The translations under genes and the position numbers were made by a program. A DNA stretch of 64,000 bases. It comes from Perognathus longimembris pacificus. Taxonomy: Eukaryota; Chordata; Mammalia; Rodentia; Heteromyidae. This document shows, piece by piece, positions 46,111 through 63,983 of the stretch. Location: contig NC_063166.1 in assembly GCF_023159225.1 (NCBI RefSeq), forward strand, positions 76,634,575 to 76,698,574, in the 5' to 3' direction. Numbering within the stretch: the stretch's first letter is position 1; every line of letters begins with the position of its first letter. Below the pieces are notes generated by a model. The model ran no database searches and was not told the DNA's origin. It saw only the letters and a list, made by a program, of their open reading frames with translations.

Positions 46111-49100
46111 CTGTAGAAAGATACCCCCACCCCAAGTTGAGAACTCAATACTCAGCTAGGGAACACAAAAAAAGTGTTACTGCAACTAAGAAATCATTGT
46201 GCAAAAATAAAAACTAGGAAGCTGAAAGATTTTTGTTTTATTTTGTTTTTTGGTGGGGACCACGAGAGGGGAGGGCACAGTAAAGAAGGAAGGAAAGGTA
46301 GGCAAATGCAGTCCTTGTATTCAATGTACATTATGCTAAAATTGAACTATGTAACTTGAGGGCAGGGATGGGATGTGGAAAGATGGAAGGGGTGACATTA
46401 TCCAGGTGTATTGCATTTACAACCTGACTTCTGGGGTTGAAACCCCTTTGTACAACTACCTAGGGAAAATAAATAAATAAATATATATATTTTTTTATTT
46501 TTTGCCATTCCTAGGCCTTGGACTCAGGGCCTCAGCACTGTCCCTGGCTTCTTTTTGCTCAAGGCTAGCACTCTGACACTTGAGTCACAGCGCCACTTCT
46601 GGCCATTTTCTGTATATGTGGTGCTGGGGAATTGAACCCTGGGCTTCATGTATACGAGGCAAGCGCTTTTGCCACTAGGCTATATCCCCAGCCCCGAAAA
46701 TAAATATTTTTAAATGTTTTATGTTCCCTGGAAAACACCATGAATTCCATGGCCTCACTGGCACGAGATCCTTTTCTCTATCACGTTGTGGGAGTCCAGC
46801 TTCATGGATATGTTGCATGAATTTGCAAGGAAACCCCACAGTGAGTGTCTCTATCCCTCAATACAGAAGTGTACATGATGCTTCCTTCTTTCTTTTTCTT
46901 TTTCTTTCTCTCTCTCTCTTCCTTTCCTTCTTTCTTTCTTTCTCTCCCTCTCTCAATACTCTGCGATGTACTTGTGAATTCCATTCTATGTCCCATATCA
47001 TCACAATTGCCTGAATCAAGCCTGCATTCCCTACCTTGCTTCTGACCTTTACATGCACATTTATCATTAGCTTCTATCTTCAGTCCTGTTACTGAGACTG
47101 TAAGTCTCCACATTGCATCTTTCTCCTTACGTCCTGTTCTCCTTTTGTCTTCTATCTTCCTTAACTCTCCCCTCACTCTAGTTATTATTAACACCTTTGT
47201 TACAACCCCTACACATATTTTAATAATTTTGCCCCCTAAAATACTATAAAAACGTAAGTTCCCTGCATATATAATGTGATTGGTTGCGTAGATTGTGTTA
47301 TCCGTGGAATTTTACAATTTGTAGATATCTGGATGGGTACTGGATGCCTTTGTTAGTGCTGAGACACAGTGAGAAATCACGTACCAATCCAGCTAGAACA
47401 CAGAGTAAGCCAGTAGAAAGACTTCAGGCAAAGAAAACCTCAAACCAAGAACCATAAATCTTAGCTTGAGTTGAGTAAATCTCAGCATAGACACAAAAGT
47501 GTGAGAAAGCAAGGAAATCTAATATCATACTACCAAAGATTAAAATGACAATGAAGTGGAAGAAACCCCATATATTGAGGTCAAAGGAACGATGAGAATG
47601 CTCATATTTATAAACAACTCAGTGAAATCAAAGATAATGCAATCAAACTATTTAAGTGAATTCCAAAGAATCCCAAAAGCTCAATGACTACCAAGTAAAT
47701 GTAAATGAGTAGCTAAATGAACTCAATGATAATATGGCTAAGGACCTACAAGAAATTGAAAAGGCACATATAAACAACAACATGAAATAAAGAAATCCGG
47801 GCTGGGAATATGGCCTAGTGGCAAGAGCGCTGGCCTCGTATACATGAAGCCCTGGGTTCGATTCCCCAGCACCACATATATAGAAAATGGCCAGAAGTGG
47901 CGCTGTGGCTCAAGTGGCAGAGTGCTATCCTTAAGCAAAAAGAAGCCAGGGACAGTGCTCAGGCCCTGAGTCCAAGGCCCAGGACTGGCAAAAAAAAAAA
48001 AAAAAAAGAAATAAAGAAATCCATGCAATACATGAAAAATCGTATCAAGAAAGAAGACAATGAAACTTTTTTAAAGAGGTAGCAGAAGTCCTGGGTATGA
48101 AAAATACAGTGAAAACCTTCTCGAGCACAGTCGATGAAATGGAAGACAGAATTTCAGGGCTTGATGATAAAGTAGGCACAATACAAATTTTTTTTTAAAT
48201 ACAGAAAGAAGATCAAAGAAACATGAAAGGAATTTTCAAGAACTTTAGGCCCCTATTAAAAGATTAGATAGGGCTGGGAATATGGCCTAGTGGTAAAGTA
48301 CTTGCCTCATAGACATGAAGCCCTGGGTTTGATTCCCCAGCACCACATACATAGAAAAGGTCAGAAGTGGCTTTGTGACTCAAGTGGCAGAGTGCTAGCC
48401 TTAAGCAAAAAGAAGCCAGGGACAGTGCTCAGGCCCCGAGTCCAAGGCCCAGGACTGGCAAAAAAAAACAAAACAAAACAAGAAATAAAGAAATCCATGC
48501 AATACATGAAAAATCGTATCAAGAAAGAAGACAATGAAACTTTTTTTTAAAGAGGTAGCAGAAGTCCTGGGTATGAAAAATACAGTGAAAACCTTCTCAA
48601 GCACAGTCGATGAAATGGAAGACAGAATTTCAGGGCTTGATGATAAAGTAGGCACAATACAAATTTTTTTTTAAATACACAAAGAAGATCAAAGAAACAT
48701 GAAAGGAATTTTCAAGAACTTTAGGCCCCTATTAAAAGATTAGATAGGGCTGGGAATATGGCCTAGTGGTAAAGTACTTGCCTCATAGATATGAAGCCCT
48801 GGGTTCGATTCTTCAGCACCACATATATAGAAAAGGCCAGAAGTGGCACTGTGACTCAAGTGGTAGAGGACTAGCCTTGACCAAAAAAGAAGCCAGGGAC
48901 AGTGATCAGGCCCTGAGTTCAAGCCCCAGGACTGACAAAACAAACAAAACAAAACAAAAACAGATTAGATATATGAATGACAGGCATCAGGGAAGGGGAG
49001 GAAGGGATTGCTGAAGGCATAGAAAACATTTAGAAGCTTCTCAAATCTTGTCTTTATTTTTTTTTTCCTAAGTCTGAGACCGAGACTCAAACTCAGTATC

Positions 49101-52100
49101 TGCCACTTTTGTTCCTTGGCTAGTGCTCTACCAAATGATCCATGACTCCAGCCCCAACTTCTCAAATGTTGAAAAAGAGAAGACCATCCTGATGTAAGAG
49201 GCTTTTAGAACACCCAACAGACTAGACTAGAATAGAACTTCCCCATGATGTGTAATAATAAAAACACTAAGTACAAAGATCAAGGAAAAATACTGAAAGC
49301 TGAAAAGAAAAACAAATGGGGTACAGAGGGAGCATGTCACTTTCAATGGAAAGCCCATCAGAATGAAAGCAGGTGATGGAATAAAACTAGGCTTGGCTGG
49401 GAATATGGCCTAGTGGCAAGAGAGCTTGCCTCGTATACAAGAAGCCCTGGGTTCAATTCCCTAGTACCACATATATGGAAAACAGCCAGAAGTGGCGCTG
49501 TGGCTCAAGTGGCAGAGTGCTAGCCTTGAGCAAAAGGAAGCCAGGGACAGTGCTCAGGCCCTGAGTCCAAGGCCCAGGACTGGCAAAAAAAAAAAAAAAA
49601 AACAAAAAAACAAAAAACCTAGGGCTTGGCAGCAAAAGATATAATTGAAAACATTCAAAAACATAGAGGCTGGGGCTGGGGATATGGCCTAGTGGCAAGA
49701 GTGCTTGCCTCGTATACATGAGGCCCTGGGTTCAATTCCCCAGCACCACATATACAGAAAATGGCCAGAAGTGGTGCTGTGGCTCACGTGGCAGAGTGCT
49801 AGCCTTGAGCAAAACGAAACCAGGGACAGTACTCAGGCCCTGAGTCCAAGCCCCAGGACTGGCCAAAAAAAAAAAAAAAAAACATAGAGGCTGAACAACA
49901 CATTATTGAATGGTGAGTGGGTCATTGAATAAATAAGAGGGAAAATTCTAAAGGTCCTAGAATCCAGTGAATATGAAAAGTTGGATTTGTATTGGTTGAG
50001 AGGCAACGAACCAGGAGTCAAAAATCAGAGAAAATCAATTTCATGTATCACTTGCAGTAACAATGTCAGTGTGTGTGTAAGAACAACAATGGCTGCCAGA
50101 GAGTCTTCTGAGTGAGAAGTAGCCAAGAAACCATTTGATTCAATCCATTCATGTTGCTACCATAGTTTTATTTTTATTTTTTTATTTTTTTGCCAGTCCT
50201 GGGGCTTGAACTCAGGGCCTGAGCACTGTCCCTGGCTTCTTTTGTTCAAGGCTAGCACTCTACCACTTGAGCCACAGCGCCACTTCTGGCTTTTTCTATA
50301 TATGTGATGCTGAGGAATCGAACACAGGACTTCATGTATATGAAGCAAGCACTCTACCACTAGGCCATATTCATAGCCCTTTTTTTTTTTAATTTTTAGA
50401 AATAGACCCAGATAGGATCAGATAAGACAGGAATGTATCCCATGCCACACACATATTGGGGGGTGGGGTGGACAATGCATCTAAATTCCAAATCTTTCCA
50501 ATCCAGAAGTCTTGCCCAGAGACCAGCACTCTGTGAACTAAAGGACAACCCCACTCCAGTTGGGCAAACGGGAAGAACGTGGGTAGAGGAGGCGGTTATT
50601 CCAGGACGGAATATTACCTTGTTGGAGATCGAAACATTTCTTCCCACAGCTGAAGACGCAGCACTTCATGTTGTTCTGACATTGCTTGTCCTTCGTGCAC
50701 AGGTCCCTTTCCTTGTATTCGCAGTTCTCTCGGACTCGGGGGCATTTCTCTAGGGAAAGCGAGGTCTTACACCCCATGAGCTGTGGAGGTCACAGGCCCA
50801 TCCTCCTCCAGACCCGCCCCTGGGGAGTGGGGGAAGTTTGTATTCCCTTTATTCATCCCCAGGCATCCTGGCTTCCAGGTCCTCCAGTGCAGATCCCAAC
50901 ACTGTTCACACTACACCCTTCCTGGGCTCCCCTCACTCTACCTTCCTTAGTCCCAGCCCTGGAGCCCCAGCCCTTCCCAGGCAGGCCTTCTCAAGCACTG
51001 CTGATATATGTGGGCTGGATAATCTTTGTGAGGAGTGGGGACTTCCCTGTGCATGATGGGACAGGAAGCCGTGTCCTGCCACAAGCCAGTAGCTTTCTCA
51101 TTGCACGGCCAAAAATTAAAAAACAAAAACAAAAACACAAATCTCCAGACATTGCAAATGCTCCATGGGGGACAAAATGCCTCCCTGAGAGCCAGTGAGA
51201 CAGGCTGACCTGGTCATTCTGACCTTGCTGAAATCAGCATTTGTGAGTTCCTCTGAAGGGAGGTGGGAAATAGTACAGAGTGATTTCTATCACCCCAGAG
51301 TTGGGTTGCTTTTTTTAGTTCTACCACTTACCCTCTCTGAGACTTGGTTTCTTTATTTGTAAAATTGCCTTGGCCTTGTGGAGTTGTGAGGAAGAAAGGA
51401 GACATAGAATGTAAAGTACAATCATATGACTTAACATGTTTTGAGTCCCATCAGCTACAGAGGCTTCTAAGCATTGACGTGTATCATCTCCTTCAATCCC
51501 CACAACTGCTCTACGAGGGAAGTCCTAGTAAGAGCCCTATTTTACAGATGAAGAAACTAGAACACATGGAATGACTTGCCTCAGGTTTCGTGGCTACTAG
51601 GATTCAGTCTGCCAAATTTGACTCCAGAGTTCTCTATTCAAAAGCCTTATTTTTTTCTGAGTATTCAGAAAAGCTAACTGTGACCATGATTGCCCTATAG
51701 ACATGGAGCATTATTGCCTTACATCTAAAGGGATTTCTAGATTCTGTCCTTTATCCCAAAGTCAAAAACACTTGACCCAAATTCAAGAACATCGTATAGG
51801 AATGCATTAAAAAGAACCAGAAGATAGACAATGTTCCATAAAAGTGGTGAGTTGTTGTTGTGGTGGTGGTGGTGGTGGTTGTTGTTTGGCTGGGTGGGAG
51901 ATGAAGGGAAGTTCCTTAGTCTTCTCAGATTTCTATATGCTCTTCTATACATGCTGAATCCCATGATTCTGCCCCCACCAGGGACGACTCACAACTTGAA
52001 AGGAGATGAAAGTGAAGACTGCCCAGACATAGATTCCTGCATTTGCAGAAAAGATCTCCCACAAAAGGGATCTTCCCTTCCCTCCTCTCCCAACTCATGG

Positions 52101-52296
52101 CCGAGACTAAGATGGAGGAATGCAATCTACATCTGGAGAATTGTCCCTTAATTCTTTCTCGCAGCAAACCTCCCTCCCAGGCAAGAACAAAGGCCCAATA
52201 CTCACTGGAGGAGAACCAATCACTTAGACCAGGCCCCTGGACATTGGCAAAGAGGAGGAATAGCACAAAGATGCTCAGGATTCCAGAAGACTTCAT
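45943..52296 (-). CDS. EPPIN: EPPIN copy C, WAP-Kunitz inhibitor (best-preserved copy)
   Basis: Leader exon 52206-52296, WAP exon 50618-50749, Kunitz exon 45943-46110, all with canonical GT-AG ends and compatible phases, giving 130 codons before the missing terminal exon. The leader is followed by GPGLSDWFSS. The WAP domain has eight Cys, and the Kunitz has six with GGCQGNNNNF and P1 Met. At several sites where the copies differ (the W after LSD, Q in GGCQG), C matches human EPPIN as I remember it. It also keeps the ancestral-like 5' flank toward WFDC8, so it is the best candidate for the functional orthologue. In the family, EPPIN coats sperm, binds semenogelin and limits its proteolysis. 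Confidence 0.9.
46494..46698 (-). repeat. ID-like dimeric SINE, unit C
   Basis: Equivalent of 20940-21158 and 31632-31845. Confidence 0.88.
47808..48004 (+). repeat. ID-like dimeric SINE, unit C first
   Basis: Equivalent of the SINE at 32949 in unit B, with the shared variant CTATCCTTAAGCAAAAAG. Confidence 0.88.
48271..48478 (+). repeat. chimeric ID-like SINE from unequal crossover, unit C
   Basis: The left half has TAGTGGTAAAGTACTTGCC (second-SINE type). The right half has CCTTAAGCAAAAAGAAGCC and the tail/flank of the first SINE. It marks the junction of a 476-bp tandem duplication. Confidence 0.88.
48747..48956 (+). repeat. ID-like dimeric SINE, unit C
   Basis: Equivalent of 33426-33625 in unit B. 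Confidence 0.88.
49056..49160 (-). repeat. ID-like monomeric SINE, unit C
   Basis: Equivalent of 33735-33840. Confidence 0.7.
49396..49618 (+). repeat. ID-like dimeric SINE, unit C
   Basis: Equivalent of 34076-34290. Confidence 0.88.
49676..49882 (+). repeat. ID-like dimeric SINE, unit C
   Basis: Equivalent of 34347-34572, with a shorter A tract. Confidence 0.88.
50160..50392 (-). repeat. ID-like dimeric SINE, unit C
   Basis: Equivalent of 22752-22976 in intron 2. Confidence 0.88.
50618..50749 (-). CDS. EPPIN: EPPIN-C exon 2, WAP domain
   Basis: 132 nt, acceptor CCCTAG and donor CAAG|GTAATA. Eight cysteines. The exon end encodes KKCFDLQQ, where A has LDLRQ and B has LDLQQ. Confidence 0.9.
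51322..51640. repeat. MIR pair, unit C
   Basis: The same two opposed MIR fragments as at 23920-24230 of unit A. Confidence 0.6.
52206..52296 (-). CDS. EPPIN: EPPIN-C exon 1, signal peptide
   Basis: 91 nt from ATG (52294-52296) to donor A|GTGAGTA. Leader MKSSGILSIFVLFLLFANVQ, then GPGLSDW. Confidence 0.9.
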
Positions 52297-52607
52297 CCTA
52301 AAGAGGGTCCGGACTGGTTTGTGACTCCAAAATGTCTGAGTGTCTATTCCTCTAATAACTTGTTCCTTGGATATGAGAACTGGACAAAAGCCAACCTCTT
52401 TTCATGCTGGAACACCAAGTTCTTGAGGTCATTAATAGGGCTGCTGATATCTGCAGCCCATGGCTCCGTGGGATGGGTGTCTTACTGGAGATCTGCCCTG
52501 CATTGGTCAACCAGGGGAGTGGGGAAGCCTGCCCCACATTGTCCAGCGTCTTCCCTTAGAAGTAAATGCCACACTCACAGGTCCTCATCTTGACAATCTG
52601 AAGAGTT
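52297..52607 (-). promoter_or_regulatory. EPPIN-C 5' flank (putative promoter)
   Basis: 311 bp collinear with the upstream flank of copy A. In C it continues into unique sequence, so only C keeps its original distal upstream DNA. No clear core-promoter motif seen. Confidence 0.4.
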
Positions 52608-53740
52608 ATGCACACACCAATAAGCAACCCCCCCCCTTTCTTTGGTCTCTGACACTGTCTCTATTGAGCTCTTATCTGTTTCTTTGTGTCTCTTAGTGCT
52701 TATCACTAGTTCTCTCCCTCCTCTGTAGGTCTCCCGTTATCTCTGTTCTCTCTCTCTCTTTCCCTGTCTCTCTCTCTCCCCTGCCCCCCCCCCCACGGTT
52801 TCTTCCAACATTCAGCCTGTGACTTCCCTTTGCATCACTCCTTCTTTGACTCAGGCCAAATCATGAGCATGTTGCCACCGAGTAAGGTGTTAGGAAGGAA
52901 TTGGACGAAGAATAGTTTTCTGAGAGAGTTTGTCACAGTGATGTTGCTTTGAGAGCAGGACTGTATGTTGGAGATTACAGGGAGCCTCTGCTCTTTTCTT
53001 TAAGGAGAAAGTATGAAGTACACAAAACAAAAAAACAAGCCCTACCTGAGTGACAAATGGTCCAAGCTGAGTAACAGAAGAGTCTAACTGTGGGAGGCTA
53101 ATGAAGCTACTGGAAAGAGGGTTCTAGAGAATTTGGGCCTACAGTCACAAATCCGTAACCTCAAACACTTAATCCATGTGTGCAAGAAGGAGAGAGAGTC
53201 TTCAAAGAACAAATGTTACCTGTAGGCTCGTTCCCCTTTTCTTTTCTAAGTAAGTATTGCCCCATTGTGATCAATAATGCTCTTCAAATTCTCTTACATG
53301 ACAGAAATGAGATAAACTTATTCTTTAGTGAGCAACTACATGGTCACAAAATTTAGGATCACAGACAGAGCCTCTTCAGGAATCTTATACCATTAATTTC
53401 ATATTCTCATTGAAGAAAGAGTCTCTAGGGCATAGAATATTTAGTGAGCAAAATGTCTCATCCTACTTTTATATTCTCCCAGACTCAGCAGTAGATGGTG
53501 AAAATCTGGAATGTCTAGGCAGCAGGAGCCATTGACTAAAAGAAGGGATTATTCAATAATAGATGCCATTACTTTGTCTATAGCCTTTGCACATACTCTG
53601 TCTACACTCTCAGCCCTTATTGTCTTTATTTTCAATTTATTCCAGAGTTTCTACGTAATAGAAGATAGTTTTCTAACAAAGTCACTAAAGGAGAAGAAAG
53701 AAGAGTCAGATTTATCATAATTTTCAGATTCAATGGGTAT
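52608..53740. other. no recognisable gene; CT-rich tract at 52738-52795
   Basis: Unique sequence between EPPIN-C and WFDC8. It begins exactly where the duplication ends. Apart from a C/T-rich stretch I recognise nothing. Confidence 0.45.
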
Positions 53741-53749
53741 TTTTAAAGT

Positions 53750-53985
53750 AGGCTGGGCACTGTGGCTCATGTTTGTAATCCCAGCTACTTGCAAGGCAGA
53801 ATTTGGGAGGATCACAATTCAAGTCCAGCCTAGACAAAAAGTTAGAGAGATCCCCTTCTCAACCAATAAGCTAAGTATGGTAGTACACATAAATTGCTCC
53901 AGATATTCAGGCAGTGTAAATGGGGAGATTATAATCCAGGCTAGCTCCAGGCAAAAACAGGAGACCTCATTGTGAAAGCCTATGT
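53750..53985 (+). repeat. 7SL/B1-related SINE, old
   Basis: GGCTGGGCACTGTGGCTCAT, TGTAATCCCAGCTACTTG and GGGAGGATCACAATTCAAGT are 7SL-type landmarks, and GTCCAGCCTAGACAAAAAG continues the pattern. The second part is diverged. Confidence 0.6.
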
Positions 53986-53989
53986 GTGT

Positions 53990-54600
53990 GGTAGGATAAA
54001 ACACCAAGCGGACTGTCATCTGAGGCTTGCTGAGACATTTATAAATCTTCCTTGTCAGTCTCATGAGCAGCTCCCAAGCAACCAACTTGCATGAGAGTCG
54101 TCAGAAGGGGTCTTCTTTGAGAGGATAACATCTTTAGTTAATGAGTCTTTCACCCCGGTGGTGTTTGCTATAGGAACTCCTTTTATTCTTTAATTTGATA
54201 TTAGTAACATTTCCCCTCCTTGACAGAGTGTCTCCCTTTACCAATCCTTTCCTGCCTCCCTTCATAACGCATTCCTAATTCTCCTTATTTACAAGTCATA
54301 AATGCAATCAATCAGAAGTTACAAGTGTTAATCTTCAGGTTGAAATCTTCATCTCTTGCAGTTCAAAGTAATGGATGCCGCAGCCAATCTGAATCTTCTA
54401 TACTCTTATTCTTGTAACTTCTGGGGTTTCTTCAGAATGTGGTCTACGTTATTTTACTCTGTGTAAGATGAAGAATTATCTATTAACATGACATTGTCAA
54501 CATACAAGAGCTCTTGATGAGTATTAACTGTTATCCTTCCAAATAAACCAATTGCTTGGTAACAAATGTCAAAATCAGAATCAAATCGCTAATCACCCTC
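53990..54600. other. no recognisable feature
   Basis: Unique AT-rich sequence downstream of the WFDC8 stop codon. The WFDC8 3' UTR may extend into it. Confidence 0.4.
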
Positions 54601-54627
54601 TTAGTATACGTTTTTGAAAGGTGATGG

Positions 54628-54758
54628 TTTCAAAGCTGGATACCAGTGGCTCCCACCTGAGGCTGAGTTCTGAGGACTGCGCTTTGGAGCCAGCCCAGGC
54701 AAGAAAGTTTGTGACACTCTTATCTCCAATTAGCCACCAAAATCTGGTAGAGCCACAG

Positions 54759-54856
<98 letters not shown>

Positions 54857-54884
54857 GCCCTAGTACCAGCACACATTAAAAAAA
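54628..54884 (+). repeat. B1/ID composite SINE with (GA)n expansion
   Basis: GATACCAGTGGCTCCCACCT, CTTATCTCCAATTAGCCACC, then a (GA)n tract at about 54760-54853 and an A-rich end. The GA tract gives spurious Arg/Glu and Ser/Leu frames. Confidence 0.8.
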
Positions 54885-54949
54885 AAAGTGGTGGCTTTTC
54901 ATGTCACTGCTCATCATTAGTTATTGTGATGCTATTTCCCACTCACCAT

Positions 54950-61073
<6,124 letters not shown>

Positions 61074-61189
61074 CTGTGGAGAAGAAGCCACCAGTGAGAG
61101 AGAACAAGATGGGGCAAGAGTTATGCACAATCGAGAGAAGGAACACAATGTGTGCAGAAGAGTCTTCTAGATTTATAGGCACACTCTAG

Positions 61190-61430
61190 TTACCACAAAT
61201 GAAGGAAACCATGTAACATATGTCTCTTTGACTCTGGCTTCCTTCACTTAATACAATTTTTTCCAAGTCTTTCTATTTCCTTATGAGTGGTACAATATCA
61301 GTCTGGTAGATGAATAGAATTCTACTGCATATATATAGCCACATTTTCTTGATTCATGTGTCCACTGAGGGGCACTGGCGTTGATTCCATATCTTGGCCC
61401 TGGTAAACAATGCTGCAATAAATATGGTTG
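61190..61430 (-). mobile_element. L1 ORF2 3' fragment
   Basis: CCTTATGAGTGGTACAATAT, TAGCCACATTTTCTTGATTC and GGTAAACAATGCTGCAATAA are the antisense of the L1 ORF2 C-terminal coding region. Confidence 0.7.
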
Positions 61431-61479
61431 TGCTGGTAGTTTGTTTGTATCTGGATGGGTAAGAGGCGGGGGTGGGGGG

Positions 61480-61715
61480 GGGCACTGAAAAGGCAGAACC
61501 AAGGGTAAACAAAGACAACAGCAATACACAGGAGACACTATGTGGAAAATGAACTGTGTACATCCTGTAGGTGGGGATGGGAGGAAAAAATTGAGAGACA
61601 ATGAGGGAAGGGGAGACATGCTTCAAAGAGAATTGTACTCTTTACCTGACTCATGTAAATGTAACCCCTCTGTATATCAGCTCTACAATAACAATAAAAA
61701 CTATATTTTTAAAAA
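61480..61715 (+). mobile_element. L1 3' UTR fragment
   Basis: ATGTAAATGTAACCCCTCTG and ACAATAACAATAAAAACTAT resemble a sense L1 3' end with a short A tail. It is opposed to the preceding fragment, so the pair may be an inverted (twin-primed) insertion. Confidence 0.55.
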
Positions 61716-61719
61716 ACGA

Positions 61720-62640
61720 GCCTTCCAGAGGATACTCCCAAGTCCTGTCAGTTCATGGATGAGAGCACTGAGATCTAGAAGAAGGAAAGGGTTTGTCTGA
61801 GGTGCTGAGCAACAGGTTGAGGAAACGCATTCCAAGGCCTCATACTCTCATATTCTGCCCTCTATTTGCCTTCTGACACACTCACCTAAGCGGGCACACT
61901 TGAATGATCACAGGGGTTTGTCTGGAACAGGGGCAGGGTTATTTTGCTTGCAGTCATTCCTGGGGCAACCCCAGCTGCTAGCATGTACCTTTTCAGTGCT
62001 CAACTGATGAAACAGATGCTATAAGTCTTTTTCTGGAGGTCCCACATAGACCATATCAGTTCTTGGTTTCCTGAGAAGCAAATATGACCATGGATAACCT
62101 TGAATTAACAAAGTCATTTTTCTGATACCATCTATCGTAAGACCCTTAGTGAATGTCTTCATAGTCCCCATTACCCTTTAACTGTTGAATCCACAGTCAG
62201 AAACAGTGTATGTCATTACTTCAGTGCTCCTAAAAGATTAAAGAGCCTACAGTGCTTTAAATTTATTTGATCAGGCCAGCCTTTTGGTTTAAAATTTAAT
62301 CTAGTTGCACCTATTAACTGAGTCTTGAAAATTAGTTGATTGAATTAGCCTATGGCCTAAAAAATAATCAGAAAGTCTTATAAGAAATCAGAGTTCCTGA
62401 GATAGACATGGAGGAAGAAATACAGAAAATAAACAATGTTCCATTATAATTTTGCATATGAATTTCCTAGTGCAACGCAAGTGACAGTTATACTAAAATT
62501 ATTTGTTAAGCTGACATTCCAAATTAGCTCTTCATCACGTGTTTTGTATTTGTTAAATCTAACAATGTTAAGACAGACCAAATCAGTTTGGTAGGAGGGA
62601 AGTTTATTTGGGCAAAATATAAGACATGGGTCCATAGGGA
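61720..62640. other. no recognisable feature
   Basis: Unique sequence upstream of WFDC8. The missing first exon of WFDC8 may lie here or beyond, but I found no convincing candidate. Confidence 0.4.
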
Positions 62641-62644
62641 GACA

Positions 62645-62803
62645 AGTACATATGATCTAGTAATCTCATTGTTGGATATATAGCCAAAGGAAATGAAATT
62701 GTTGCATCAGAGATACCTGCATTCAAGTTTATTGTAGTAGTATTTGCAAAACCAAGTTATGAAATCAAGAGTCCATGGGTGGAAAAATGGCTTTAAAAAA
62801 TGG

Positions 62804-62864
<61 letters not shown>

Positions 62865-63130
62865 ACTGAATAGTATTCAGTCATAAAAAGGATAAAGTGC
62901 TGGCATTTGTGGCAACATGGTTGGAACTGAAGGACATTGTACTAAGTGGAGTAGACCAAACACAGAAAGGCAAATGCTACATGTACTTTTTCATTGTGGA
63001 AGTTTTAAAAGTTGATCATATAAAGATGCAGAGTAGAATGAGGTCAGTAGAGACAGGAAAAGGCAAAAGGGAAGGAGATTAGAAGAATGGATAATGAGAC
63101 CAACTAATAGTTGGAGGAAAAGTGCCTCTG
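62645..63130 (+). mobile_element. old L1 ORF2 3' fragment with (TA)n
   Basis: GAGTCCATGGGTGGAAAAATGG, AATAGTATTCAGTCATAAAA and CAACATGGTTGGAACTGAAG are the classic L1 ORF2 C-terminal coding landmarks. A (TA)n tract at 62808-62862 interrupts it. Confidence 0.75.
62808..62862. repeat. (TA)n microsatellite
   Basis: About 55 bp of TA dinucleotides inside the L1 fragment. Confidence 0.95.
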
Positions 63131-63209
63131 ATATAGTAGATTAACTAGTGTCTGAAATCAATTATGCATTTCAAATATGTACCAAGGAAGAGTTTAAAAG
63201 ATTTAATCA

Positions 63210-63414
63210 GGGGCTGGGAATATGGCCTAGTGGCCAGAGTGCTTCAGCCTCATATACATGAAGCCCTGGGTTCAATTCCCCAGAACCACATATACAGAAA
63301 ATGGCCAGGAGTGGCACTGTGGCTCAAGTGGCAGAGTGCTAGCCTTGAGCAAAAAGAAGCCAGGGACAGTGCTCAGGCCTTGAGTCCAAGCCCCTGGACT
63401 GGCAAAAAAAAAAA
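63210..63414 (+). repeat. ID-like dimeric SINE
   Basis: A full copy flanked by AAGATTTAATCA on both sides (63198-63209 and about 63419-63430), a clear target-site duplication. Confidence 0.92.
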
Positions 63415-63509
63415 GAAAAAGATTTAATCATTATACATTGTATACACATTGTATACCAAATTATAGTCCTGTACTACATAAAAAGTATAGACTTTATTGG
63501 TTAATAGAA

Positions 63510-63720
63510 AAGTAAACATTAATTTGAAAAAGTGTCATTCACCATGGATCAAGTAGGATTTAGCTCTGGATACAAAGGTGGTTCATATTATGCATACCAA
63601 TAAATGTGACACACAATATTAACAGAATTATGGACCAAAAAAACCCTAAGATCATCTCAGCAAATGGAGAAAAGGCATTTTACAAAATTCAATATCTTTT
63701 CATGATAAAAAAAATCTTTA
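63510..63720 (+). mobile_element. old L1 ORF2 reverse-transcriptase fragment
   Basis: The broken translation of CATGGATCAAGTAGGATTTA and the following AACAGAATTATGGACC / ATGGAGAAAAGGCATTT resembles the conserved QVGF and AEKAF part of L1 reverse transcriptase, with stops and gaps. Confidence 0.65.
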
Positions 63721-63983
63721 CGTGGAAGACCTAGACAGTCAAGTCCAATTGAATTGCTTGTGGCAATAATACTTTATTCTTTGCTTATATATGTTTTCTG
63801 TAATACACATGTTAAATAAAGTTTTTTAGCTCAATGAATTAGGTGTAGAAAGAATTACTTCAACACAATTAAAGGCCTTATGTCAACCTATAGCTAACAT
63901 TATATTCATCAGAGAAAAAAATGCAAGCTTTTGCTCCATGATTAGTAAAGGGAAAAGAATTCCCATGCTCACCCTTTTGTTAA

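Larger units (their letters stand above)
45440..52607. repeat. EPPIN segmental duplication, unit C
   Basis: Begins inside the duplicated L1 3' UTR (ATATTGTATATATGCC) and ends at AAGAGTT. Beyond that point C continues into unique sequence toward WFDC8, while A and B continue into ERV. C is probably the ancestral-position copy. Confidence 0.88.

Noticed and set aside
61321..61345. Candidate WFDC8 start exon with ATGTGG on the minus strand
   Set aside because: It lies inside an L1 ORF2 fragment, meets a stop within a few codons, and has no suitable donor.
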